DNA of 64,000 bases. Source: Schistosoma haematobium (taxonomy: Eukaryota; Platyhelminthes; Trematoda; Strigeidida; Schistosomatidae). The stretch spans positions 33,570,536 to 33,634,535 of the forward strand of contig NC_067198.1 of the NCBI RefSeq assembly GCF_000699445.3, read 5' to 3'. The translations under genes and the position numbers were made by a program. This document shows, piece by piece, positions 1-55,362 of the stretch; the stretch's first letter is position 1; each line of letters starts with the position of its first letter. Under the pieces are notes generated by a model. That model was not told the DNA's origin. It did not search any database and worked only from the letters and a program-made list of their open reading frames with translations.

Positions 1-1104
1 TCGTCATTCGGATTGAATTAGCCAAGTGAATATCCCTTTGATAATACAATTAGATAAAGTAGTTGCAAATCAGCTACTTTCCAGATCTATCCCGATATTT
101 CATTACTAGTTTGTTTTCTTTTACTTTTGTGACAAGCAAGACAGACTTATTCATAAGAGGAGAACTTCAAAAACACATCATTGCACCCATGACTAAAAGA
201 GCAAATGAGGAGGAAATAAAATACATACCTACACAAAAATTATGGGCTAAAAGCGAAAAATATCTAAACTTGGAATGTTTAGTATGTCGAAGATAAAGAG
301 TTAAGGTATCCAGACCACTATAAACGGTTTGCGGTTTGTCACCTAGGCTCTAAAACCACTAGTTCCTGTCACCCCTCTTAAATTTGAGAGCGAGACAGTG
401 ATTTCACAGGTCGCCACCCTGTCTTGTTCTGCCCACTTTTAATCCTTTTCCAATGATTCTACTTCAACCAACATCGCTTGTAGTAGACTGAGCCGGTGTA
501 CGTAAAATGCTTTATTAGTCAGCCATAAGGTTGTTCATCTCGACCACGCTTTAGCTACTTTAATTTAGACAGCCAGGTATTATCGGTATTCGCCACACAG
601 GAAGTGTGATTTGAAAATAAGTATATAAACCTGTACTTGATTAAAAATGTAACCTACTGGATATCAATACAAGTCAGATTTGAAGAGTTGAATAACTAGT
701 GTAAGTACTTTTAAAATTATAGGATAATTCCACTGGTCGTACTACAGTTACGACTGCAAACAATCATGGTACGAAGCTTCGGAACAATCGTTTGCTAAAT
801 AAGCCATAATTATAAAAGATAATGTATGTAATGCCTGAAGGCTTAAAATTCAGTAAGGCGTGTGTTAACTAATCATACATGTTGTCTTTACGAGTCACAA
901 ATGGACTGATGTGAATAAGGATTTCAAGAATTTAATACGCGATTCTCGGCACAAAACTCGAAGTATAAATTGAACTTATGCATAACATAAATTACGCTTC
1001 ATATAACGTCCCAGAATAGATATAATTACTTGTTATTAGTTTATCGCTATGAAAACTGTTATCACTATTTTCCAGTGTCATGTATTATTAACTTTTATCT
1101 TCAG
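1..1104. other. Intron of the RBM15-like gene (no coding signal)
   Basis: AT-rich sequence upstream of the RBM15-like exon. No piece resembling the missing first half of RRM1 is visible in any frame. A 77-codon ORF at 63-296 has no recognisable motif. The stretch ends with a pyrimidine-rich acceptor before 1105. Confidence 0.6.
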
Positions 1105-3091
1105 ATATTCTGAAGACGCACAAGAAGCTCTTTGTGATAGCCCAATAATTTACATACTTGATCGTCCTGCAAATGTTACCTCATTAATTGATATTTCTAG
1201 TGAAGGTGATACGCGTAAAGTAATTGCCAGCAAAAAACGTCAAGAAGGGATGGAAGCCGAAGATATTAATGACCGGCGACATCTTATGCACAATATTCCC
1301 GGCAAAGTAGAGTCCGCTTTTCCTGATTTTTTACCTAAACCAACTCCACTAGGTCCATCAGGTACTACAAGCCTACTTGGTATGCCTGGAATGACATCTT
1401 CTGCCATGATGGCTGCTGCTGCAAAGGCTCTTGGTCTGAATGCTGTCCCTGGGGTGTTGCCACCTGCACAGTTAAATGCAATCACTTCTCACAATCGCTT
1501 TGGCTCTGCAAGCCTTCGACACTATGAACATAACAGAAGTGGATTCTCTCCTGGAGCATCTGATTCAGAAAAGGAGTCGAAAGCCACAAGGACTTTGTTT
1601 GTTGGAAGTTTAGAACCAGACATAACGGAAAAAGAGGTACTCTCAGCTTTTGAGAGGTATGGTTATGTTGAACAAATTGATATTAAGCGTTCTCCGAAAC
1701 CTGGTGCCCATTCTTATGCATTTGTACGCTTTCAGAATGTTGATATGGCCAGTCGTGCAAAAATGTCCATGTCTGGTCGTTTTATTAGATCCTTACATTG
1801 CAAGATAGGCTATGGTAAAGCGATCCCATCGCACTGTCTGTATATTGGTGGATTAGAATCTTGGGCTTCCGCTGATTCACTGCAGCGTATGCTTTCTCGT
1901 TTTGGACAACTAACTTATCTTGACTGGTCTCCTAGACGTAAATATGCAATCGCCATTTATGACAGCTGTGAATCAGCACTCGAAGCTAATAGACAATTAA
2001 AAAGTCTCTCAGCAACCAGTCGTCCAAATTTAAGACTTCGTGTAGATTTTATAAACCCGGAATTAATCCAGCCAAAGCCACAGATTTTAAACAAGACGGA
2101 CTCTAACATGGAAAGTGACAGTCAGGACAATCAAATGTCAGAATCACGAAATGCTATAATTAGGTCTGATACTGGAATTCCTGTAACTGCAAATAACTAT
2201 CGTATTCGAACAAATGAACATTTTGATGGAGGGCCGTACACGATGAACCAGTATTGCATAGAGGATCACGCCGGTGATAAAAATCTCACTAATGTACGAC
2301 ACTTACCTTATGCAAAACCATCTTTTCATATATCTAATCGGTATCACACATATAATCGGAACACACCTCGCTACTCGGACAACCACGGTATACTCAATCC
2401 AGTAGAAGATATTCCATGTAACCTGAAATCAATCGTCACTCTCCAAGAACTAGACCAGCATCTACAACCGGATTTATGGAAAGGAAAGTTCTTATTAAAA
2501 AATAACCATTTTTATTTTCGTTGTTTGATGTTAATAGGTAATAAAGATATCAGTCAAGACTTACTGGATTATAGAGACAATAACAGTAATTCCGAACGAC
2601 TATGTAGTCCGACTTTACGTATTTCACGCCGAGGCACTCTTGATGCTTCATGGATGGCTGAAGCCACGCATCGTATTCATAATGTACTATCTACAGTTCG
2701 TCATAATTTATGCCTCATGCTAATATTACCCGATATGGAGCAAACTAATAAGTATCTGGACAAGGAATCTAAACTGAATAATCAGTCGAATACTGAAAGT
2801 ACGGATGTAAAAACAACAATAAGTCATTGTTTTTCACTACACGCTTTAATTGCTTATTTAAAATTAAAACAATCAGCTGGTATAATCTGTCCAAATGAAG
2901 AAAAAGTACTACAAGAATCACTGAATACTAGTTCCGAGAAAACAACTACAACACGACGTTCATCTTTGATAGTATATTTATTTGCACCAAGCAGTTTTGC
3001 ATTAAGTTTATTAAAACAAGCGGCACCTTGCTTAAGTTCAGACTTGGCAACAACAAGTGATTATATGGTTCTTTTAGCATTAAAGCGGTAA
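1105..3091 (+). CDS. RBM15: RBM15/Spenito-like RNA-binding protein, last exon (partial gene)
   Basis: Large open exon that begins at a probable acceptor (tcttcag ending at 1104) and ends at TAA 3089-3091. It opens with the last part of an RRM (EDAQEAL...LDRPANV, fitting the C-terminal half of RRM1 in the RBM15/Spen family), then a Met/Ala-rich linker. A full RRM2 (LFVGSLEPDI ... YAFVRF, about 1585-1810) and RRM3 (LYIGGLES ... about 1828-2060) follow, then a low-complexity linker and a SPOC domain (about 2450-3085, including LIAYLKLKQSAGII and a final YMVLLALK). Known role of the family: nuclear adaptor of the m6A writer complex and mRNA processing. The ORF can be read back to an ATG at 1049, but that stretch looks like intron and the RRM1 start is missing, so earlier exons lie left of the window. 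It converges on VPS15. RBM15 versus a shorter Spen paralogue cannot be fully separated; the RRM3-SPOC spacing favours RBM15. Confidence 0.88.
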
Positions 3092-3370
3092 TATAAAAAA
3101 ACCCCTTTGGTCTAGGCAAAAAACAACACACTTTGATTTCTTATTTTCTTTATTTTGTACAAATTTATATGTATGTAAGCATTTTTCTTTAATTCACTTG
3201 TTTATTTATATTGTTATTCAGTTCGAAATTAAAACAAATCGTTTCTGTGAATCATAATCCTATAATGTTGTATATGTAACAATTTGGTATGTTGTTTTGT
3301 CTTTTTCGGTTAAAACCAAATCGAAATTAACGCTTAAATATTGGTGTTCAAAATTCTTTATAACAACTTT

Positions 3371-3376
3371 AATAAA
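3371..3376 (+). promoter_or_regulatory. Candidate poly(A) signal for the RBM15-like gene
   Basis: AATAAA lies 280 bases after the RBM15-like stop codon. A second AATAAA is at 3478-3483. Both lie in the 514-base gap between the two convergent genes, which shows nothing else. Either could be used; the motif alone is weak evidence in AT-rich DNA. Confidence 0.35.
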
Positions 3377-3605
3377 AAGAATTAAAGTTTTGACAAACGT
3401 ACACAACTTTAAATTTTAATAACCGATATTTAAACAATATTTGCAAGGTTGTTTCATTTATGTTATAAAATATGTAAAATAAAATGGTGTACAAGTAAAA
3501 GTTGTTCTATTATCACCATAATCACAATTTACATTAATTAATAAATTAGTGAAATCAATTAATAAGAAAATACTTTATGAATAAATTTTATGATTAGTAT
3601 ATATA

Positions 3606-46822
<43,217 letters not shown>

Positions 46823-49365
46823 CCCTCACTCATAAATGAGTATCTAATTTTGTATTTTTTTCGTACAGGATATACAAAAACCTAATTGTTGAAAATATAG
46901 AAAAAAGTCAGTAAAGACGGTACATTTAAACATACATGATGTAAACATGATATGGTTATTTCTAACAAATTATTTTTCATTTTCAGTTGGTTGAAAACTG
47001 TGAAGTAGTGGTTGAATTAAAACAAAGCATAGATATTAAAGAATATCAAACTGACTATCTAAATAACAAGCAAGTAACATTGTATTTCCTTAATAAGATT
47101 CTAAAAATAAAAATCAGTACCATAAAACTAAGCGTTAGCAAAAGAACCATTTTTTATGTGTATTCATCTAAACCTTGAGTATCATATCGCTCTTTACGTT
47201 TTCAGTTGCTTTGCACATAAATCCCTTTACATTTCTTTATTTTATGTGGGATTATTTCTCGAATGTTTTTCTTGCTGACATTGGAGTATGTTATTTTGGT
47301 ACTACTTAATAATGTAAACCAAGTCTCAATTCACTTCTGTGTATTTCACTTTCAACTGTGATAACTATACATATATATAACAGTTGTGGAGCTACTGAGG
47401 GGAAAGACGAGGGTTCCGACTTATGAGGTAATAACCAGCCCGGTATACCTTCTTATTAATACACACTTCCGACCACAGCTGCTACCCTAATGAGATGGTC
47501 AAGTATTCCTACCGTGATGACCCGATTGAGCTACATAGGGTGGAACAATTATTATTTTGAGTACTACCAAAAACACCACTTTCTTGTTTTATATCTTCAC
47601 AAGTGTTTTCGGTTTACTTTAAAACAAACTTTAGGGCCATTTGTCCCCATTTATACCATTATAATTGAATGTTTTACAATACATTCAATTGTTGAATAAT
47701 GACTTATAAACGGCATTTGAAGAAGTTATAATTTTATATGGAGCGTATAATCAACGGATTGTCATCCCATTATTTTTTAATACCTATTTAAATCTGTTTC
47801 ACACTATCACTCCATATTATGTATTTTATTAGAATCTATTTCCTAAGTAAAAACAAAATATATTGGAAATCAAAAAAACCTAATGGGTGACAGACATTGA
47901 AAGGTGACCGACAAACATTAATTGTATACGAACCTCGCAAAACAAGCTCCCATAAAGCTTGTATAAGTTACACCGATTTACTATTCATAAACTCTCTTTT
48001 ATGGAACTAAACGGAACTCATCTAATTTAAGCATATACAAAATTGCATACGAAATATAGTGAAAATCCAGTGGGAGATTTTCTAGTACCTTAAGGGAAAC
48101 CATGAATGGTTGAATGCACATTAGTTCAAACCGTCAACCCATAACCTTTGAAATATTAATTTGTATTTTACTTAATATATTTGAAATATTAAAAATTAAA
48201 AACACGAAGTTCAGTGAAGAGATCTCTTTACAACGAATTTATTATCAAGCTGTACAATCGTATATATGTAAAAAATTTTCTTGTTAAAGTACTAATTCCG
48301 TGAGGATAATAAATTCTTTTAAAAGAGATCCCTTCGCTAAACTTCGTGTTCTTAATATTTTAAATAATCAAATACTATTATAATTTTAGCCTACCATAAA
48401 AAGCTTGCATCATTAAATATAATGTGTAGTTATTATGCTGTTAAACTAGTTTAAATGTTTTTTAAACCCTTATCAGTCAGTCATACACAACGTAGAACCT
48501 GGAACACATGTGTAGCAATTCAAGTTGCCACACCATATCACCACAGCGAAATGAAATTATCAAGAAAAGTGCTAGAGTACTAAAAGTGGTAATGGTGCCA
48601 GTAGCATTGGAAAATATCGGATACAAAGAATATGATCCGAAGGGAAGGAATAAATTCGCAGAATAAAAAGTTAGTTTCGATAGTTTCGAAATGATAACTA
48701 CGGGAAGACGAAGGGTGAATGTATTCGCGTCACTGCTCCAGTAAAAGAAGTAATAACAGAAATATGCAAACTATGCAAATAACATGTAATGGTTAAATTA
48801 TTCCAATATTTCGAAAAATCTCTTTGTTGACTAATGAACTATAACAATAAATATGCTGGATAATGCTGAGAACGAAAACAGTAGCAAAAACTTCGTGAAA
48901 TATAAAAATGAAGAAATAAAAGCATCACAGTTGTGAACTACGTAATAAAAGTGCCTGCATTACTTAATAGGACTCTTGTACTTTCACCTGCTCAGACTAA
49001 ACTCCCTAGCGGAACACTAGTTATTTTTAATTTCAAAAACTGAGAATTTTCACAACATATCTTTCTTTTTAATGTCTTCATAATATGGCTGTTCAAAAGT
49101 GAATTTTAGAAGCACTTCATTTCCCAAACACTCAGGGCAATTAAAAAAAATCAGTACTAAGAGAGAATGTAATCTGGAATAAGTACACTGCAATCCTGTA
49201 TTCGTGAAAACTACATAGTTGTAAAATATAAAATTAATAAATATAGTTCAATAATCGAGAGAAAAAAATACGAAAATCTCAAATATACAATTTCTTATCT
49301 AGTATGAAATAAGAAGCAGAAAAGTCGTTGTGACAAGAGAAAAAAGAGTGACAATCAGTTATAAA
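46823..49365. other. Intergenic region between VPS15 and the OTU gene
   Basis: AT-rich. It should contain the VPS15 promoter just right of 46822, but no core-promoter motif stands out. A repeat fragment lies at 48470-48540. Short ORFs (for example 46987-47178 and 47490-47699) show no recognisable motif. Confidence 0.5.
48470..48540 (-). repeat. 3' fragment of the 14.3-kb SINE-like repeat
   Basis: Read on -, this stretch (ggcaacttgaattgctacac ... ctacgttgtgtatgactgact) matches the end of the repeat at 14460-14520. It lies between VPS15 and the OTU gene. Confidence 0.45.
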
Positions 49366-50247
49366 TTATATATGTAGTGCGGAAATAGATTTAATAACAA
49401 ATTCCGAGTTGGACAATTCAAGAGATCTACGTCTAAGTTGACGTTTTTCTTTTTTACTTAATTTTCTGTGAAGTGGAAATGTTTGGAAGTAGTCTGTATT
49501 ACAGTAAGAAAATTTATCCGACTGTCTATCACAATTTTTACACGAATGAATAGAGCTTTTATCATCCGAGCCATCAGAAGAGTAGTCCACACACTTTCTA
49601 TCAAATGTATTGCTTGCACACGAAGCAGAATTATCAGTTGAAAGACAAATTCTTATTCTTGTAGGATTACTGGAATTATCTCCGAAAACCCGTACGCTTG
49701 AATAATGTTCACCATTATGATAAGCTAAATGTAATTGAGGGTAGCTAGAAACGTTGACATGTGTTTTGTCAATAACAGGAGTTCCGGCTAGCCAAGGTTT
49801 TTGTTTTAGCTGATGTATAATAATATATACAGAAAAATGCCGTGATATTGCAATGATACACTCGTGACCACCGTAAGTTCCAAGTGATCGAAGTTTATTT
49901 AGTCTATCCTTGACATCGAAAAATGCCTCAAATTCTTCTTTATGTTTTTCTATATAAAGTACAGCTTGTTCACGAACTTCTTTATGATTAGTTATTGTTC
50001 CATATAATTGATCAGATAACGATGAAAATAAACAATTCCCATCTGATGGTACCTCCCGGAAATCTAAACCAAGTTGATTTAATTGCTGACGGAATTCCGG
50101 CGCTGATGGGTCATTTTTCAGATAATAATCATTTTCATCATTTCCTTTACAACATACTTTAGACGCTCGATCCTGTTGAGCTTCTAAGTAAACATTATTC
50201 TTTTTGCACTTTTTACGATTTCCATGAGCTTTTGACTTTGAGCCCAT
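49366..50247 (-). CDS. OTUD3: OTUD3-like OTU-domain deubiquitinase
   Basis: Single open exon of 293 codons. The start was placed at ATG 50247 because the preceding in-frame 23 codons look unlike the family, whose N-terminus is short and basic (here GSKSKAHGNRKKCKKN). OTU domain about residues 52-190: REVPSDGNCLFSSLSDQLYG with predicted Asp69 and catalytic Cys72, and LHLAYHNGEHYSSVR with catalytic His181. WLAGTP and GGHECIIAIS also fit the OTUD3 core. The tail is basic and Ser-rich (KKEKRQLRRRS); no UBA domain is evident. Family role: removal of ubiquitin chains. More 5' exons cannot be ruled out. Confidence 0.85.
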   Translation of the reverse strand: MGSKSKAHGNRKKCKKNNVYLEAQQDRASKVCCKGNDENDYYLKNDPSAPEFRQQLNQLGLDFREVPSDGNCLFSSLSDQLYGTITNHKEVREQAVLYIEKHKEEFEAFFDVKDRLNKLRSLGTYGGHECIIAISRHFSVYIIIHQLKQKPWLAGTPVIDKTHVNVSSYPQLHLAYHNGEHYSSVRVFGDNSSNPTRIRICLSTDNSASCASNTFDRKCVDYSSDGSDDKSSIHSCKNCDRQSDKFSYCNTDYFQTFPLHRKLSKKEKRQLRRRSLELSNSEFVIKSISALHI

Positions 50248-50579
50248 ACAAAGAAACAAGTTCAGATGTTTACTCCACAGTCTCACAATAATAGACGTAT
50301 CAATTAGTAAAGGCAATTATTGTCGACAAACCCGATTCTTAGGCTATATGTAAAGAAATAGAAAGAAAAATATCAGAAAAGAAGAGTAATCTATGTTCCA
50401 TGATATAAATAACATGACTCAATACTATCCACTAACCAGTCAAAGTTTCATGTATTAATCTAGCCTACAACTGACGAGACTTTAGATAGAACTATTATTT
50501 ACTCATCTAAACATAAACATCGATACAAGGAGGAACCAAATATATATGCACCGTACAAATCATTTGATTTATGTGAGGG

Positions 50580-50860
50580 CTGAGATCAACAACCAACAAT
50601 AGGTTCATACGCCGTTTTTTTCCCTCAAGATCATGGAGCTGATGTGACCATTGATTTAGAATCAGAGTCCTCCAACTCCCCTAGGTGGATCCTTTATATC
50701 CACCAACCCGGTTAAAGTGCCGGACATTCACTTTTCGTCCTCTCAATTTCGTAAATAACACCCCTGCCACGAGGTAGTGAGTAGGACTTCCATGTGAGAG
50801 CATTTCGAGAGGGAGCTGACTCTCTTTACCTTCGGCCATACCAGGACATTTGGGGACTTA
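50580..50860 (-). repeat. Decayed copy of the GC-rich SINE
   Basis: Shares blocks such as ccaacccggttaaagtgccggacattc with 31200-31240, with many changes and a shortened end. It lies upstream of the OTU gene. Confidence 0.7.
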
Positions 50861-53842
50861 GGTAGAACTATTTCTAATCGGTTCTCATTTGGAACTTGTA
50901 TTGAAAACTATGTATTGGGACGAATATGATGTCGCGATAATAGCTAGATATACTGGAATGTCCATAAAAATATACTGTTCTCCAGTAAACTACCTAATAT
51001 TCCTATTTGAAAGAAACAACTGCAAATAGCGAATCCAAGCTTCATTTAATTCAGTAAGTTTATTTTCGGATGATCTTTCTACTAAATACAGGAAATACCC
51101 TAACACATACAAAACTTTCAGGATAAGTGAATTATTCACTTTGTTATTAAACTAAGACTTGATGCAGACTAGTCTTGAAGTAACATTTTACATTTAGAGA
51201 AAAAGAAACGCATCCCGAACATGGTCAAATTGTTGCGGTCGACAGACCCTAGAGTTTTTTAGTTCTTCCCAAACAGACCTGTTATTAACGTATTTTAAGT
51301 GAATTTTCGGGATAGACATCAACCTGTGAGTAACCAAAAGGATATACCGTTGTCTCTAAAGTCATATCTATGATAATGTTAGCTAAAGAGAAGCTGTATG
51401 GCGACGAAACTTTCTACTAACCATTACAGCAGCCTAATGATACAAAAAATTACTAAACAGCTTTTGGACACCAACCCGAAAAGAAAAGGCTTTTTAACGA
51501 TGAAACTAAACTGGCCACATAGAATTATTTATAATTAAACGTTTAAGACCGAATTCGCGTCATAATGACAACAAAAGCGACTCAGGCTGATAAAGGTGTA
51601 TTTTGCTATCAGCAATCACAAAAATATGCGAGTGCACACACTTATCGACTATTGCTAACGAACCACCACCATGACTGAGTAAAGTAATAGGGTTTCTTTG
51701 GTTTTTCGAATTTGCCTTACACCTAAATAGCGTGAAGGACATAGGATCCTTCAAGTTGATCACTAGTTGACAAAGTGCAATTTTAATGACATGCATGCCA
51801 TCGCGCAAACACACGAAATCAATATATTAAAAGACGCTCAAGTTTAATGAATTATCGGCAACACTGGAAGAGATAGAACACAATGTGGAAAAGATAATGT
51901 TCTGGTTTTCATTACTGAGTCCAACAATATTATACTCACAAGCCAATCGGAACTACATACGAGCCTTAGGGTTTCGCACAAAATTAAAACACGGCAAGAA
52001 GCTTGTTCCTTGAGGGTAGATTTTCGAAAGATCCCTTTGTTTGGAGATACAATTACTTAGGATTGGCAAAGAGCTTGGGGCACCAAGTAGCAGAAATGAC
52101 GATGCGGAAACAAAACTTCACAAATTGCTAATTGTTTTCGACGCAGATTTAACCCGAAAAATGATTTAGTGATAGACTGTTTCCCCTATTAAACCTAATT
52201 AAGCTCAACCAAATGATATCACTGATGGTCCACAGATCATTAGGGATTATGTGAGGCACATGAGCGATTGGTTGGGGTTTATGTTTCTTAGGTCGTTGTT
52301 TAGTGAAGTATTTTGTCAGCCCAATAAGAAGTAGGAACGATAAGAAATAATCAGTAAAGCCACTTATGACCCATTTTCAAGCTTAAACGTATACTGGCCT
52401 TCTAGGAATATGTCTCGAGTTAAAATAACATGCCTGGAAGTAATGAATGTGTACTGTAAGCCTAAAGAACTCATAAGCTATGCCAGGTAAGAAGACAGAT
52501 ATTTTCACGTCTTTAGTGATAGGCTTCTGACTCAGTGACATGTGTACTAAGGCGGTAATAAGGAGGCTAAATACTTCAAAGTCAACTGTGAGCTACTCAA
52601 TTCTTGTATATTAAGTTTCAAATTATCACTCTTGCCAACGTTATTTATCGCATTGTCATAAATTTCCATTAGGAGTGAAAATGTGTTCTTTTAGGCGTAT
52701 GGACGTTGTCCAGATATACCATTTCGAGAGACACTGTATCATTCTCTCAGGGTCCAACAATGTTAAGTGGCGTGCGATGCATCTTAAATTTATCCCAAAC
52801 GCATTTAGCATCAAGTACACTAAGAAATTCGTTGGCATTTACAACTAATGAGTTTTAAAAATGTCCCGGAAAATGGTGTTTTAGGAGAGTAACGGAGAAA
52901 AGCTTACTTTAACAATATGAGAATGCTGAGTCGGTATTGTAAACCTATAGAAACGCAAGAGCACTTTTCACGATGTAGGTTTATAATATCATGATCTTTA
53001 ATTAAAAGATCTTATGTGTAGTCAAAAAGGAACACAATTAAAAGGAAGTTAAGCTCAACAGACGTCAGGACAGCCACACTACTAAATTGTACCGCACAAG
53101 TCAACTTTACCAGGTCCAACTATATCCAATATCCTTGTCTTAAGCTTGTATAAACCAACTGATTTATTTATGCTTGCTTCTTGTTGTTTCGATACGGTTT
53201 CAGGTATTTGGTAATGTCCAACGGGTGGTAGTTTGGCCATTTGGCTGCACTACTTTTAGTCGTTGTGGTAGTTATTTGTGGGTTTATATATCTTATATTT
53301 TAATGAGTAAGTTTGTCTCAGGGCAATAGAGATTCTGGATACCAGCAGCTATCACATCACCAGGCATGAAGTTGGTTAGTTGCAATGTGAGAATAATGAA
53401 GTGATAACTCGGGTGCTAAAAGAAAATGATTGTCTGAAGAATAAATAACTAAGTTAATCAATTGACAATGTGTAAGGCGACGTAATTGAATGAATAAGGG
53501 GAAGCAGTCAGGAAGTTGTTACTGATATGTCGTAATGATAACCGTGTTAATTCATATGGCATGCATCAGACAACTGGCTCTGCAGATAGATGGTAATCCA
53601 CTATTAAGTGTGCATTCATGAAGTCCACACTTCTTTCGGGAGAACATTTCGAATAGAAGCGACTCTTCATGAAAAGAAGTGAGATCGTGCCTGGATTTAC
53701 TCTCTTTGGTGTTCAATTTTTCGTGGATTGACGCTATGAGCATGTTGATGTCCTGGTACTATACTCGTGTTGGAGTGCTTGGCGTACTCAATATGTTATA
53801 TTCTATTATAAGATTACCTCACATGATTTCAAATGGTTTGGG
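50861..53842. other. Intergenic region, nothing recognised
   Basis: About 3 kb with short ORFs only (for example 51560-51814, 52656-52838, 53552-53743). None has a motif I can name. No LTR, RT, tRNA-like or ribozyme core was seen. It may hold very old repeats. Confidence 0.45.
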
Positions 53843-53846
53843 ACAT
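53843..53846. repeat. Target-site duplication, left (ACAT)
   Basis: ACAT directly before the 5' LTR, repeated at 59508-59511 directly after the 3' LTR. Confidence 0.8.
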
Positions 53847-54380
53847 TGTGGAGATAACTCTAACAAGCTTATTTTGTAAATAGTTTTTAATATTATTTGT
53901 ATTTATTTTGTCAATTTTTCACTGTATGTACATTCATCATTAAATGACTGTACGTGTTGTTTTAGTCATTGACCTTGAAGACACTTTCCGTTGAGCTACT
54001 ACGTAGCGTGACATATTCGTGCTGGTTAACAAATACATTACTACTCACGCATTCCTCGTTCTATCTTCATTTGTGATTGAGTTAATGGAAGTTTAAATCA
54101 AATACTATCTACATTTATAGACTGTAATCGGAATATATCACATCCTACGTTGGACTATATCGCTAGAGAGTTCACCAACCTGCTCAGAGTCATCAAGCAT
54201 TTATAATTGTGGATTTACATTACTGGACTTAATCAGAACACGCAACGTTTGGGCAATTTAAGTAACGTCCTTAATTATTATTGTATTTGTAACATTTAAC
54301 TTGTATATATTAATATTACTATTGATTGTTATTAACTTTGTTGATACCTTTTGCGTTTATATATTGTCTGGTTCACCACG
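53847..54380 (+). repeat. 5' LTR
   Basis: 534 bases, near-identical to 58974-59507. Starts TGTGGAGATA. The last base is G where the 3' LTR has A. Confidence 0.93.
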
Positions 54381-54386
54381 ATTATT

Positions 54387-54400
54387 TGGTGAGCCTCGTG
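54387..54400 (+). promoter_or_regulatory. Candidate primer-binding site
   Basis: tggtgagcctcgtg, six bases after the 5' LTR. It begins with TGG, as expected opposite a tRNA CCA end. It resembles, imperfectly, the tRNA-Trp-type site of related trematode elements. Confidence 0.55.
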
Positions 54401-54463
54401 TTTATCCTAACGGTTATTTTGTTTTTCATTTCATACAATTTACTGGCTTATTTTTTTCTCGTA

Positions 54464-55303
54464 ATGTCCTCTCCCACTAAACTCATTGATATGGATTCGC
54501 CTCCAGTAACAACTTTTGTCTCATTGTCGAACTCTCCCGAAAATAATTTTAGTCCAGTTAATTCTATCTCAGAATTCAGACTCCCAACTTATGAAGCTAA
54601 TAATTCCAGAGTCTGGTTTGCTCAAATTGAAGCTTTGTTCATGGCTAGAGGCATAAGATCTCAGGCATCAAAGTATGCATACGTAGTCGGCGCACTTCCT
54701 ATCGAGATTGCCGCTGAAGTTGGTGATTTAATCGATCACGTGCCAGAATCTGAACCATATGATAAGATAAAAGCAGCAGTTATTCAACGCACCACGGTCT
54801 CAGATGAGAAAAGGCTACAACAGTTGTTAACATCTTGTGACTTAGGTGATAAAAGACCCTCGCAACTTCTCCACCACAGGAAACAACTCGCCGGTCCATA
54901 CAAGCTAGACGAAGCCCTCCTAAAGCAAATGTGGTTTCAAAGATTACCACACAGCGTTCGACAAATTCTCAGTGTTTCAGGGAAATCCGTCACACTTGAT
55001 GACTTAGCCGACATGGCAGATAAAATGATGGAAGTATACCACGACAATCACTGTGTGAACTCATTGCAACCACCTGGACCAACAGATATTAGCTGTTTAG
55101 CCTCCTTTCAAAAGCAGTTAACACAATTAACGAGCCAGCTGGCGTCACTGCAATCGACCATAGCAACCATCCAAGCTAGACAATCGAGATCCCCCTCCAG
55201 ACGAAGATCTTTTTCTAGACAACGGTCTCGGTCACCGAAGCGAACATTTGATGTTTGTTGGTACCACCAAAAATACGGCACCAAAGCACGGCGTTGTACA
55301 TGA
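54464..55303 (+). pseudogene. gag: gag of the LTR element, cut by a nonsense codon
   Basis: 279 codons from an ATG just after the LTR (an in-frame ATG at 54326 lies inside the LTR and is unlikely to be the start). The capsid-like part contains YEANNSRVWFAQIEALF and LADMADKMMEVYH. A basic Ser/Arg-rich stretch precedes a CWYH...C motif of the type seen in CsRn1-group gag. TGA at 55301-55303 interrupts this motif; the frame is open beyond it to TGA 55361-55363, so the stop looks like a recent point mutation. Confidence 0.82.
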
Positions 55304-55362
55304 CCGTGCATATTTTCTGCGTCTGACACAGAAAATCAGGGAAACGACCCGGCCAGACAGTG

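Noticed and set aside
1049..1104. Start of the RBM15-like protein at ATG 1049
   Set aside because: The first 18 codons are hydrophobic and unlike the family, an acceptor follows, and RRM1 would be truncated.
50248..50316. N-terminal 23 codons extending the OTU protein
   Set aside because: No family resemblance; the internal Met is followed by the basic start expected for OTUD3-like proteins.
51560..53743. Small - strand ORFs between the OTU gene and the LTR element
   Set aside because: 60-84 codons, no motif, no splice-linked partners; typical of chance ORFs.
54326..54463. gag start at ATG 54326
   Set aside because: It lies in the 5' LTR and would add a hydrophobic stretch; the ATG at 54464 starts after the primer-binding site.
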